Of a stretch of DNA of 64,000 nt, positions 19,905 through 28,081 are shown piece after piece (the first letter of the stretch is position 1; the number at the start of each line of letters is the position of its first letter). Position numbers and translations under genes: made by a program. Location of the stretch: assembly GCA_965224735.1 (NCBI GenBank), contig OZ245059.1:2108001-2172000 (forward strand), given 5' to 3'. The stretch comes from Robiginitomaculum_A sp036478535 (GTDB taxonomy: Bacteria > Pseudomonadota > Alphaproteobacteria > Caulobacterales > Maricaulaceae). A model generated the notes under the pieces. It was not told where the DNA came from. It was given only the letters and a program-made list of their open reading frames with translations, and ran no database searches.

Positions 19905-20632
19905 CTAAATCCTAAATGTTGGCCGCCATCCACGGCGATCATTTGCCCTGTAACGGCCTTGGCGGAGAGAAGATAGCGCGCCGCGTGCAAAATGGTTTCA
20001 GGCGGGGAGCCGTTACCCAGCAAGGTGTTTTGAACCTCCGCGTTAAACTCTTCATCAGACTGGTGCACGCTTTGTATTGTTGGCCCAGGGCCAATGCCGC
20101 AAACCCGTACGCGCGGCGCAAAACTTTGCGCCATGGTTTTTGTTGCTGTGAGAAGTGCTGCTTTGGACAGGCTATATGTAAAGAAATCAGGGCGAGGCCT
20201 GAGCACGCGCTGGTCTATCATATTTATGATTGTGCCGCTTTCGTGTTCTGGCAAGGCAGCGGTGAAAGTTTTTGCTAACACTATGGGGGCTTTTAAGTTC
20301 ACATCCATATGGTTGTCAAAATCAGATGCACTAAATTTGTCCGCCTTATCAGGCGCGTAAGTCGAGGCGTTGTTAATAAGCGCGGTTAAGGGGCAGCCAA
20401 TAGCTTTTGCGGCGCGCGATATGAGTGTTTCAACATCAGATGCATTGGTCAAATCGGCTTGTACACAGACGGCTTTGCGACCTTCGCTTTGAATGTCTTG
20501 GACAAGGTTTTGGGGAGTTTTTTTTGAGCTATTATAGTGAATGGCGACTTGGTAGCCATCAGCAGCCAGTCCTTTGGATAAATATGCGCCAATGCGCGCT
20601 GCGCCGCCTGTGATTAAAATTGCTTTGGTCAT
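19901..20632 (-). CDS. SDR-family pteridine reductase-like protein
   Basis: Short-chain dehydrogenase, 243 residues. NAD(P)-binding TGGAARIGAYLSKGLA at the N-terminus, ALINNAS in the middle and the YSLSKAA active-site Tyr/Lys. Direct coupling to folB suggests a FolM/PTR1-like dihydromonapterin or dihydrofolate reductase; this is inferred from context, and a generic SDR oxidoreductase remains possible. Confidence 0.8.
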   Translation of the reverse strand: MTKAILITGGAARIGAYLSKGLAADGYQVAIHYNSSKKTPQNLVQDIQSEGRKAVCVQADLTNASDVETLISRAAKAIGCPLTALINNASTYAPDKADKFSASDFDNHMDVNLKAPIVLAKTFTAALPEHESGTIINMIDQRVLRPRPDFFTYSLSKAALLTATKTMAQSFAPRVRVCGIGPGPTIQSVHQSDEEFNAEVQNTLLGNGSPPETILHAARYLLSAKAVTGQMIAVDGGQHLGFR

Positions 20633-20656
20633 ATATTCTGCTTAGCATAACTTTTA

Positions 20657-21634
20657 CTAGGCACCAAGAGTGGCTTTAATAGTTGCACCGAGATAAAGGG
20701 CATAGCCAAGCAAAAAGACAATGCCCGTTTTGCGGCTAATCGGTGCGCGCCGCAATATAAACACGGTAAGCGATATAATCGTAGCGAGCATCACCCACAC
20801 ATCAAAGAATAAAAAACCTTTAGGAAATTCAATAGGGCCGACTAGGGCTGCTGCGCCAAGGACTGCAAAAATGTTAAAAACGTTAGAGCCTAGAACATTG
20901 CCGATAGCCATATCTGTTTGCCCGCGCCAAGCCGCTACTAAAACAGTGGCTAGTTCGGGCAGTGATGTGCCTATGGCTACAATCGTCAGACCGATCATAG
21001 CTTCACTCACCCCAAAATTTTCCGCAATTTGCGTCGCATTATCCACAATAAGGTTGCCACCAACAGCAAGCCCGACAATACCAAAAGCGATAAAACTTAG
21101 GGTTTTCCACATAGCTTTCGGGAGGCCATCCATTTCGTTAATATTAGTTAAATCATGCAAAGCTGGATCATCTGCACCCGCTTTGGCAAGGCCAAACATC
21201 CAGAGTAAATAAATAATAATACCTCCAAAAAGTATACCGCCTTGCCACATACGAAGCGGCCCAGGAACGAACATCAAAGCAATAAGGATAAGCGTAGCAA
21301 AAACTGCCACGGCAGAATTGCGTGCAACGCCTGATATATTGGTCGGGATGGCCATTAAAATTGCTGGAATGCCAAGAACCATAAGTATATTAGCAATATT
21401 AGAGCCAATGACATTACCCATAGCAAGTTCGCTGACATTGCCAAGTACGGCTTGAATGCTAACAACAAGTTCGGGCGCGGATGTGCCAAACGCAACAATT
21501 GTTAGGCCGACAATTAAGGGGGGAACGCCCCATTTGTTAGCCAGTGCCGCCGCGCCGCGCACGAGCCAATCGCCCGCCCAAAGCAGCAAAATAACGCCCC
21601 CAAAGAGCCATAAAAAATTAATAAAAATGTCCAA
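20657..21634 (-). CDS. Calcium/sodium antiporter (CaCA family)
   Basis: Inner-membrane cation exchanger of 325 residues with about ten TM segments. The two inverted alpha-repeats are clear: AFGTSAPELVVSIQAVLGN near residue 48 and AIGTSLPELATVLVAAWRG near 215. Belongs to the YrbG/CaxA group. A 47-residue membrane protein gene ends only 9 bases before its start, suggesting a two-gene transcript. Confidence 0.9.
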   Translation of the reverse strand: MDIFINFLWLFGGVILLLWAGDWLVRGAAALANKWGVPPLIVGLTIVAFGTSAPELVVSIQAVLGNVSELAMGNVIGSNIANILMVLGIPAILMAIPTNISGVARNSAVAVFATLILIALMFVPGPLRMWQGGILFGGIIIYLLWMFGLAKAGADDPALHDLTNINEMDGLPKAMWKTLSFIAFGIVGLAVGGNLIVDNATQIAENFGVSEAMIGLTIVAIGTSLPELATVLVAAWRGQTDMAIGNVLGSNVFNIFAVLGAAALVGPIEFPKGFLFFDVWVMLATIISLTVFILRRAPISRKTGIVFLLGYALYLGATIKATLGA

Positions 21635-21643
21635 GAGAAGTGC

Positions 21644-21787
21644 CTACCAGAATTTTTTAAATTCGAGCAAATTAAGCCCGCCAAAAAGAAGGGCTGCAAG
21701 GCCAAAAGCCAAAAGCGCTGGGTCTAGCTTAAATAAGCCAAAAACAGTTACGCCGCCAGCAAGAATAATATCAGTAACAATTGTCAT
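21644..21787 (-). CDS. Small membrane protein, 47 residues
   Basis: Small ORF from ATG at 21787 to a TAG at 21644. The product is almost wholly hydrophobic: two stretches (TDIILAGGVTVFGLF and ALLAFGLAALLFGGLNLLEF) could form two TM helices, with a short basic C-terminus. It lies immediately upstream of the CaCA antiporter gene and in the same orientation. No family recognised. Composition and spacing argue for a real gene; it could also be dispensable leader sequence. Confidence 0.55.
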   Translation of the reverse strand: MTIVTDIILAGGVTVFGLFKLDPALLAFGLAALLFGGLNLLEFKKFW

Positions 21788-21914
21788 ACTAACCCTCAAA
21801 GATAAAAATTATAAATTCTTTGAATGCTATACAGGGAAGGCGCGCAAACGCCAAGCTTTGTTTAGATAAGTTTTTTTTATTTGCATATTTTATTCGTTGT
21901 GGTGAAAAAACTAA

Positions 21915-22050
21915 AAAAGACAGGACAGCGAAGTTAGCGAGAGAGAGAGAATAAACTAACTTCAACCGCCCTGCTACGTGTGCTGTCTGGCCGTTTTAAC
22001 GACCGACCTTGAGAAAAGGTCAGACACCTGGGACGCACGCAAGACCTTTA
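21915..22050 (+). ncRNA. Structured non-coding RNA, possible 6S RNA
   Basis: A gene-free, GC-rich block with nested complementarity. Hairpin 1: GAAGTTAG at 21930 pairs with CTAACTTC at 21956 across a GA-repeat loop. Hairpin 2: GTGTGC 21978 with GCACGC 22035, TGTCTG 21984 with CAGACA 22021, and GACCTT 22005 with AAGGTC 22016. The 3' half (GTTTTAACGAC, then ACCTTGAG) resembles the 3' arm of bacterial 6S RNA, whose conserved element is TTAAAAC followed by CACCTTGAAC. Strand is set by that resemblance. The stem order also fits two separate hairpins, so the identity is tentative. Confidence 0.42.
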
Positions 22051-22175
22051 TAGAAAATTCATTTGAATGTTTCCTGAACGAAACTGCCTTATTTTTGCCT
22101 TAATTAAGGCGTTCATTAAAACCATAAGAATTACATTATTATTACTCATTTTGCCGCAAGCCGCAAAGTGTACTG

Positions 22176-22415
22176 GTGTCAACCATGTCAACTTCTTCTA
22201 GCTTACCTCCTGAATTGGATAATTCAAAATGGGAATTTTGTTTTGCAGGTGAGCCAGTGTTTGTTGTTTGTAATACTCCCGCACATATCAACAGGCAAAG
22301 CAGAAGAGCTTCTACCTATATGATAACTTTTCAGCCGCGATGGGTATTTGACGACATTTTAGGAACACGTGAAGCGGCAGAACGATCTATAGCTAAGGTT
22401 AGAAAACGGTGCTAA
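22176..22415 (+). pseudogene. Fragment of YqcI/YcgG (GntA-like) family protein
   Basis: 79 codons whose centre (EPVFVVCNTPAHINRQSRR, then MITFQPRWVFDDILGT) matches the conserved core of the YqcI/YcgG family, which includes the heme-dependent N-hydroxylase GntA. Full members are above 200 residues; here the N-terminal 100 or so and everything after VRKRC are missing, and there is no convincing ribosome-binding site. Read as a remnant. It lies just upstream of an AT-rich permease gene, so both may have arrived together. Confidence 0.6.
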
Positions 22416-22450
22416 ATATATAATCACATTTGAAAAGGGAGAAATTTAAT

Positions 22451-23707
22451 ATGGGAGAATTAAAGAAGTCTCTTACCACTTTGACTGGTGCGGGCCTCAT
22501 GCTAAACATTGTTATCGGGGCGGGGCTTTTATCTTTACCTGGTTTAGCTGTTAAGATGGTAGGAGATCATGCAATATTTTCATGGATAATATGCGCGTTG
22601 GCTTCCATACCATTACTTTTAGTTTTTGTTTTTATGGGAAGACGATATCCTAATGCTGGAGGAGTTTCTCATTTCTCGAGAATGGCCTTTGGAAATAATA
22701 TTTACTCCGCAACATCATTTATTTTTCTCGGTGCTATTATCTTTGGCTTACCATCCATTGCGTTAACTGGGGGGCATTACTTATCAAGAATAATTCCAAT
22801 CTCTCCAACATTAATTGCTGGCATGTTAATTATACTTTCTGCTTTTATAAACCTTTTAGCAACAAAAACAGCCAGTAAATTTTCTACCATTGTAGCATCA
22901 GCCGTATTGATAGTACTTACAGCTTTAGCTCTTTTAGGTCTATTTTCAATAGACTGGGATGTAGCTTCGAGTAACTTCATACCTCCAAAAAATTTAAATA
23001 TTAATATAGCAATGGCTCCTTTTATGATGCTGTTTTTTGCTTTTACTGGCTGGGAAGTTGCAGCTGGTATTTCTGAGGAATTTAAAAACCCAAAGAGAGA
23101 TTTTCCAAGAGCAATGTTTCTGTCATTTTTTGCGGCCTGCACTTTATATTTTTTAATGGCTGTAGTTGTTCAATCAATATCTATTTCTGACTCTTATGAG
23201 TCCTCATTTGCAACAATCACATCTATAAAATTAGGTGTAAACGGTGAGTTAATTACATCTGTAGTAGCCGGAATTATCATTCTTGCTAACCTAATGGCTG
23301 CAATATGGGCTATATCACGCATGGTATATTCACTCAGTAGAGAAAACATCATACCTATTTCATTAAAAGTACATAAAAATGGTAGTCCAATTTCATCAGT
23401 ATGTTTAACTTCCGCAACGCTATTATTGGTATTAATGCTACAATGGTTAGGTTTTTTCAATTTTGAGTATATGCTTTCCATCGCAGGACAAAATTTTCTT
23501 ATCCTATACGGCGTTGCTTCTTTGTCGTTATTAAAAATATCAAGTTCTATAATTGATAAATTAGTTTCAATTATTTCTATAATAATAGTAGTGTCTCTTC
23601 TTTATTTACAAGGTTTAGCGTTATATTACCCCTTATCATTGGCTATAATAGGCATTATAGTAGGATATATCCAACGTGGAAAATTAGAGCCTAAACCACC
23701 ATTATAG
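22451..23707 (+). CDS. APC-family amino-acid permease
   Basis: Polytopic transporter of about 418 residues with 11-12 TM segments. The first helix carries the APC signature GAGLMLNIVIGAGLLSLPG, and FFAFTGWEVAAGISEEFKNP is the typical TM6-loop region. Start at 22451 has GGGAG 8 bases upstream. Codon use is strongly AT-rich (many ATA, TTA, AAA), unlike the flanking housekeeping genes, which points to acquisition. Substrate unknown; no biosynthetic partner is intact nearby. Confidence 0.85.
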   Translation: MGELKKSLTTLTGAGLMLNIVIGAGLLSLPGLAVKMVGDHAIFSWIICALASIPLLLVFVFMGRRYPNAGGVSHFSRMAFGNNIYSATSFIFLGAIIFGLPSIALTGGHYLSRIIPISPTLIAGMLIILSAFINLLATKTASKFSTIVASAVLIVLTALALLGLFSIDWDVASSNFIPPKNLNINIAMAPFMMLFFAFTGWEVAAGISEEFKNPKRDFPRAMFLSFFAACTLYFLMAVVVQSISISDSYESSFATITSIKLGVNGELITSVVAGIIILANLMAAIWAISRMVYSLSRENIIPISLKVHKNGSPISSVCLTSATLLLVLMLQWLGFFNFEYMLSIAGQNFLILYGVASLSLLKISSSIIDKLVSIISIIIVVSLLYLQGLALYYPLSLAIIGIIVGYIQRGKLEPKPPL

Positions 23708-23948
23708 TGGCTATAAGATTGAACGGCTTATCCTCGTTTTAACAATCGCAATATTCTTTGCTGTCTCTACGGCCATGCAACCAGATGAAAACACGCCAAA
23801 ATACACCCAAAAAAAACCTATCGCAGTCTGATATTCCTGTTCAAAAAGGGATTAAGACGCATAACAAGGGCAAGGGCAATCGCAAACAACATCCCAAGCC
23901 CAAAACTATGGCAGTTCAAAAATTGTGCCAGGTGGTAAGCTTCGTCTA
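23708..23948. other. Gap with decayed coding traces
   Basis: No intact gene seen. One plus-strand frame (about 23722-23824) reads as a hydrophobic segment followed by a polar tail (LILVLTIAIFFAVSTAMQPD) and stops, without a start codon. It could be the remnant of a small secreted protein. The gap ends at the TA that borders the left IS630 end at 23949. Confidence 0.3.
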
Positions 23949-23991
23949 GAGCGTTCCCTGTTTAGTCGTACGCATATCCAGCTGCCTTGAA
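23945..23991 (-). repeat. Left copy of 47-bp IS630-end inverted repeat
   Basis: Matches the reverse complement of 29729-29775 with one difference, at the transposase stop codon (TAA here, TAT in the other copy). Position 23949 is the likely IS terminus, preceded by TA. Confidence 0.8.
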
Positions 23992-24118
23992 GTAGTCCCA
24001 ACATTCTTTTTTTGAATATTGATTTGTGATATGTCCTATGACTTTCCAGAGGGCGTCATAAGTGCGGGCTTTTGCTTTTCTCAGATGCGCTTTTAGTTTT
24101 GAGAAGGCCATTTCAATT
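23962..24118 (-). pseudogene. IS630-family transposase, C-terminal fragment
   Basis: About 51 codons of the DDE transposase tail: PIEMAFSKLKAHLRKAKART, then ECWDYFKAAGYAYD and TAA. These are the hallmark C-terminal motifs, and the catalytic Glu falls in PIEMAFSK. The 5' part was removed where the IS3-family element at 24119 joins it; the sequence on the far side of that element does not continue the transposase, so a deletion followed insertion. Confidence 0.85.
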
Positions 24119-24164
24119 GGTAATACCCCCATATTTAGGGGTACTTATAAGTAGAGCGATTTAA

Positions 24165-25014
24165 GCGGCTGTCATGGCCAGCTTTTGTTTGGGCGTTATT
24201 CCGCCTATGGCCATGTTAGGCCTGTCATTATTGTAAGTCCCCAAGAAGGACTTCCTACGGGCGCAAGCCACTTGGTGGCTGAGTTTTGCACCTCCTCTAT
24301 TGTTGTAAATATGTATTGGGCGAGCCACTCATATCTGACCGTGCGGTTGTAGCGTTCCACATAGGCGTTTTGCTGAGGGTTCCCTGGCTGGATAAACATC
24401 AAGATGATGTTATGCTTCTCTGCCCATGCGGCCAGTAAATGACTGATATACTCCGGGCCGTTGTCGCACCTGATGGCCTTGGGTTTGCCGCGCCATTCTA
24501 TGATTTGTTCAAGCGCACGAATGACACGACCCGCTGGCAATGAGAAGTCTACTTCAATCGCTAAGCCTTCGCGGTTAAAGTCATCAATCACATTAAATGT
24601 TCTAAAGCAGCGCCCGTCCGAGAGCTGATCGTGCATAAAGTCCATCGACTATGTGTCGTTAATCGTCTCTGGCACGGCCAATGGCTCTGGTGTTTCACGG
24701 TAAAGACGTTTCTTGGGCTTTATGCGTAAATTGAGCTCTAATTCGCAATAAATGCGGTACACGCGCTTGTGGTTCCAGCCATAGCCTTTGATATTGCGTA
24801 GATATAAAAAGCACAGCTTAAAACCCCAACTGCGTTTGGTCTTGGTTAACCGCAAGAGCCAATCGGCTATCACAGCGTTCTCATCGCTAAGCTTGGGAAC
24901 GTAACGATAACAAGTCTCGCTGATCGTAAATATGTGACAGGCCGCCCGGATGCTTATGCGTTGCTCGGATACATAAGTTTTGGCGATCTCGCGCCGGCGG
25001 GACGGCCTCACCAC
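24165..25014 (-). pseudogene. IS407-like orfB (DDE transposase), nonsense and frameshift
   Basis: OrfB begins in the VRPSRRREIAKTYVSEQRIS frame (about 25011) and runs to PETINDT, where a TAG (24646-24648) replaces the Trp codon expected before SMDFMHDQL. The rve domain resumes (FNVIDDFNREGLAIEVDFSL, RCDNGPEYIS, NAYVERYNRTVRYEWL), so all three acidic residues are present. After ATKWL a short insertion shifts the frame; the true end (NNDRPNMAIGGITPKQKLAM) lies in another frame down to about 24165. Non-functional. Confidence 0.85.
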
Positions 25015-25291
25015 TTTTTTTCACCCACAGGGCACAGGCCATAGCATCCTTGATAATGTCATTCTGTAATTGCACGTCCGCATACATCTTTTTGAGCCGG
25101 GCATTCTCTGCTTCCAGCTGCTTCATGTGCCCCATCAAAGAGGCGTCCATGCCGCCATATTTGGTGCGCCATTTATAAAACGATGCGCTGCTCATACCGT
25201 GCTCGCGGCAAAGCTCAGAAACTGGTGTACCAGCTTCCGCTTGCTTTAATATGCCAATGATTTGGCCGTCTGAATATCTCGATTTCTTCAT
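24887..25291 (-). pseudogene. IS407-like orfA (transposase helix-turn-helix protein), extended by insertion
   Basis: The first 84 codons are a normal IS407-type OrfA: MKKSRYSDGQIIGILKQAEA, SFYKWRTKYGGM and a leucine-zipper region ending NDIIKDAM. At the point where OrfA should end after a short lysine run, 16-17 extra bases containing GTGCCCTGTGGGTG precede a run of seven A. The frame then continues for about 50 unrelated codons. Confidence 0.8.
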
Positions 25292-25362
25292 AATAAAATC
25301 TCCTTCGTTAAAGTACGAGAAAATTCTACTTATAAGTACCCTTAAATATTGGGGGTATTACC

Positions 25363-25613
25363 GTGTAATCGTGCGTTTATGGTACTTTTAGGAGGTTTTA
25401 TGTCAATACTCAGTGTGCTCAAACTCTAAACCTGTTTTTGTTTTTCATTTTTTATCAAAATTTAGTTAGAAACGCCTTAATATGAATACTTTTTATGAAT
25501 TTTACCGAAGTTTTACGGCACTGCTAATTAGAGAACCTCTGAACAACCGACTAATTTTGTGTTATTGATTTAACGAATTCCTTTGCGTCTTTGGATGATG
25601 CCCATAAGAAGAC
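25363..25613. other. Gap without recognisable gene
   Basis: AT-rich. On the plus strand a strong AGGAGG at 25390-25395 precedes a 9-codon frame (ATG 25400 to TAA 25427), which may be the start of a deleted gene. On the minus strand a frame entering from the 25-bp repeat at 25614 gives a tail ASSKDAKEFVKSITQN before a stop near 25555, perhaps the end of another lost gene. Confidence 0.35.
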
Positions 25614-25638
25614 AGAGGTGATCCTATGATTTGAACCA
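25614..25638 (-). repeat. 25-bp direct repeat, copy 1
   Basis: AGAGGTGATCCTATGATTTG on the plus strand continuing ACCA; identical to 29335-29359 at 24 of 25 positions and in the same orientation. It lies 10 bases after the stop of the 267-codon gene. Together the copies bracket the three-gene block 25648-29334. Confidence 0.75.
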
Positions 25639-25647
25639 TATTGAAAT

Positions 25648-26451
25648 TTACTTTTCACCTCCTTTACTCAATTCTTGTTGTACAATACTATAAATATCTT
25701 TATCGCAGATAGCTAGATTATAGAGGGTTGCCGATAAATCACCTTGTAATCCTTTTTCGATAGAAGGTAATTTTAATCCTGTCACTTGCCATTGTGGAAA
25801 ATTTTCCCATAAGTGCAAATCATTCTTTATAAATTCGCCAAAAACATTGAAAACGGAACAACACAATGCAAATGGCGATGAATGGTTTTTCTCAAGCAAC
25901 TTAAAATATACTTCAACGACATCTTGGCCATCTTTTAATAGAGCCACTACAATATTCAGTTTAAATTGGTGTGCTAATTCTGCCCACGAAATAGTGTAGT
26001 TTACGCAACGGTTTAACAATGGTACCCATGAGTTGGAGGCATATTCAACAAGAACATCAGCCATAATAAATAAGTAACATTCTTTTTTTACGCATTTTTT
26101 TATATGAGTGTGTGTAAGCGTATGAGAAGACTCAAAGCCTTGTTGAAAATCCTCACCATAACTTTTTAAGCGTTGAGCTAATTCCTCTGTAGTAATGACA
26201 ATAAAAGGTATATGTTGATCGGACAGTAAAGCAAAAAGAATAAAATAAGCTTTTGTGTGAAAAGAGATTACTATTGTTCCAGAGGTTAAATTTTCAATGT
26301 CTTCTAATGTTTCTTCAAAATTTTGGCTTAAAAATTTAAAATCAGGAAGCGAACATTTTCCAGTGGTGATATCAACAAACCTCTTTTCACTTTCTGCTCG
26401 TCGTGCATCAATTTCATCTTGCATTGTTTCATGGTATTCATTCATTTCCAT
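25648..26451 (-). CDS. Orphan 267-residue cytoplasmic protein of the peptide operon
   Basis: Last gene of the minus-strand operon, starting 3 bases after the stop of the 176-codon gene. No family recognised with confidence. Residues 50-75 (LTSGTIVISFHTKAYFILFA) loosely resemble the start of lipid-A-type acyltransferase folds, but the HxxxxD/E catalytic pattern is not present. The rest mixes alpha and beta with a conserved-looking Cys cluster (CCSVF, KKCVKKEC). No signal peptide or TM segment. AT-rich codon use, like the rest of the island. Intact as far as can be seen. Confidence 0.65.
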   Translation of the reverse strand: MEMNEYHETMQDEIDARRAESEKRFVDITTGKCSLPDFKFLSQNFEETLEDIENLTSGTIVISFHTKAYFILFALLSDQHIPFIVITTEELAQRLKSYGEDFQQGFESSHTLTHTHIKKCVKKECYLFIMADVLVEYASNSWVPLLNRCVNYTISWAELAHQFKLNIVVALLKDGQDVVEVYFKLLEKNHSSPFALCCSVFNVFGEFIKNDLHLWENFPQWQVTGLKLPSIEKGLQGDLSATLYNLAICDKDIYSIVQQELSKGGEK

Positions 26452-26920
26452 TGATTATAATGTTCCAGTTCCTTTTGTGGCATCTAAACCTAGGTGTTCA
26501 ATAGCGGTATCAACACTAGTTGCGATACCTATAAAGTTGTCATTTTTTTTGAGGTAATATGTAAGGCAACGCAAAATTTGTAGCCGTCTTGTTTTTAGTA
26601 TTTGAGCACACTTTGAAACTTTCTTTAAGTTGTAAAAAAAATCTTTTTCGTATATGACTAAGGCTTGTTCAAAGATTTCTCGTTGAATACTCAATAATGA
26701 AGTGGAATAACATTCGACAGGTATCAAACCATCTTTAAAGAAAAATGCTTTATCGGATATACTATAAAGAATAGCTTCTATATTATTTGTATATATACAC
26801 CCTTCAAATAATTGAAATTTGTATATTGGGCTTGATACTTCTGCTGTATCAATTAAATTTCGATATACCGTCGTGTTACACTCTTTGATGTGCCCCTAGA
26901 TTTGTAGACACCTTGTCACT

Positions 26921-27781
26921 TCATTTTGTTGCCATCTCAAACTGTGCGGGTGACAACATCCCGCACTTACCATGCTTTCTCTTAGAATTATAGAACATTT
27001 CAATATAATCGAACACGTCTTGGCGTGCGAGCTGGCGCGTTTTGTAAGTCTTGCGTCTGATCCGTTCGGTTTTGAGCAGATGGAAGAAACTTTCAGCTAC
27101 CGCATTATCATAACAGTTTCCACGCCGGCTCATGCTAGCTTCCAGATTGTGAGCGACTAAAAAAGATTGCCACTCTTGGCTGGTAAACTGGCTGCCTTGA
27201 TCGGAATGGACTATCACTTTAGCCTTCGGTCTGCGCCGCCAAACGGCCATCAATAAAGCATTTAAAGCCAGACTTGTTTGCATCCGCACACCCATTGACC
27301 ACCCAACAACACGGCGTGAGTATAGGTCGATAACGACGGATAAAAACAACCATCCCTCATGAGTCTTAATGTAAGTAATGTCCGTCACCCAAACCGTATT
27401 GGGATGCGCTATATCAAAGTTCTGCTTCAACTGATTAGCCGCCACAATCGACGGCTTAATGCCATACTTGCCAGGGCGGCGTTTATAGCCGACTTGTGCC
27501 CTAAGGCCACACTTTTGCATAAGCTTGGCCACCGTATTAGGCGCACAAGTCTCGCCCATATCGAGCAGGTCATGATGAATTTTACGGTAGCCATAAACGC
27601 AGCCGCTCTCTAGCCATGATTGCTTGATAAGTCCTGTAAGGCGGCGTTGCCGCTTAGCCATTTTACTCAGGCCCGATTTAAGCCACGCATAAAACCCGCT
27701 CGGGTGAACGCGCAGCACGCGGCACATGGCCCGCACGGAAAACTCCATGCGGTGTGCTTTGATAAAGGCGTACTTCACTTG
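26921..27781 (-). CDS. IS51-like transposase OrfB (DDE)
   Basis: Integrase-core transposase of about 286 residues, probably from a GTG at 27781 (VKYAFIKAHR). HTH_21 region (YGYRKIHHDLL) then rve domain: Asp in WVTDITYIKT, Asp in VIVHSDQGSQFTSQEW, Glu in NAVAESFFHLLK. It ends ...LSPAQFEMATK. Apparently complete. In this family it is normally made as an OrfAB fusion by programmed frameshifting. Confidence 0.92.
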   Translation of the reverse strand, partial: QVKYAFIKAHRMEFSVRAMCRVLRVHPSGFYAWLKSGLSKMAKRQRRLTGLIKQSWLESGCVYGYRKIHHDLLDMGETCAPNTVAKLMQKCGLRAQVGYKRRPGKYGIKPSIVAANQLKQNFDIAHPNTVWVTDITYIKTHEGWLFLSVVIDLYSRRVVGWSMGVRMQTSLALNALLMAVWRRRPKAKVIVHSDQGSQFTSQEWQSFLVAHNLEASMSRRGNCYDNAVAESFFHLLKTERIRRKTYKTRQLARQDVFDYIEMFYNSKRKHGKCGMLSPAQFEMATK

Positions 27782-27817
27782 GCCTGCTTTGCAAAGTACA
27801 CCGTGGCCTTTTTCACC

Positions 27818-28081
27818 CTAAAGGGCACTTCGTAAGATATCACGCTCTTCAGTAACGCGCCTAAGCTCGGCCTTTAAGCGGCGGTTCTCTTGCACATGCT
27901 CGTTCATATCAGCGGGTGGTCGCTCTGGTTCATGAAACTTGCCAATCCAATCATACATGGACTTGGTACAAACCCCCAGTCGCTCCGACACATCTTTGAC
28001 CGAATAACCGCGCTCTTTTACCTGCGCCACAGCCTCCCGTTTGAACTCGTCCGTATACCGTATTCCCTTACCCATCTTCAT
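27818..28081 (-). CDS. IS51-like OrfA, prematurely ended
   Basis: 87-residue helix-turn-helix protein: RYTDEFKREAVAQVKERGYS, then a zipper region ending EERDIL. A 19-base insertion with GTGCCCTTTAGGGTG brings in a TAG just before the A-run that encodes KKATVYFAKQAK in related elements; that tail is still present beyond the stop, ending at the TGA that overlaps the orfB GTG. Confidence 0.85.
   Translation of the reverse strand: MKMGKGIRYTDEFKREAVAQVKERGYSVKDVSERLGVCTKSMYDWIGKFHEPERPPADMNEHVQENRRLKAELRRVTEERDILRSAL

Larger units (their letters stand above)
24119..25362 (-). mobile_element. IS3-family element, IS407-like, decayed
   Basis: A 1.24 kb element with 38-bp imperfect terminal repeats that begin GGTAATACCCCC at 24119 (+) and 25362 (-). 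It carries orfA and orfB of the IS407 type. Several lesions make it inactive: an insertion at the orfA/orfB junction, a nonsense codon in orfB and a frameshift near the orfB end. No target duplication is visible (flanks CAATT and GTGTA), in line with later rearrangement. Confidence 0.85.

Noticed and set aside
21910..22050. Split tmRNA, SRP RNA or RNase P RNA at the structured block
   Set aside because: No tag-peptide frame, no GGTCAGG...GGAAGGAAGC tetraloop region of SRP RNA and no RNase P core such as GAGGAAAGTCC.
25400..25429. Second small peptide gene with AGGAGG
   Set aside because: Only 9 codons, no leader/core character; listed as a possible start of a lost gene.
25648..26451. Lipid-A-type acyltransferase
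   Set aside because: Only a short hydrophobic segment is similar; the HxxxxD/E catalytic motif is absent.
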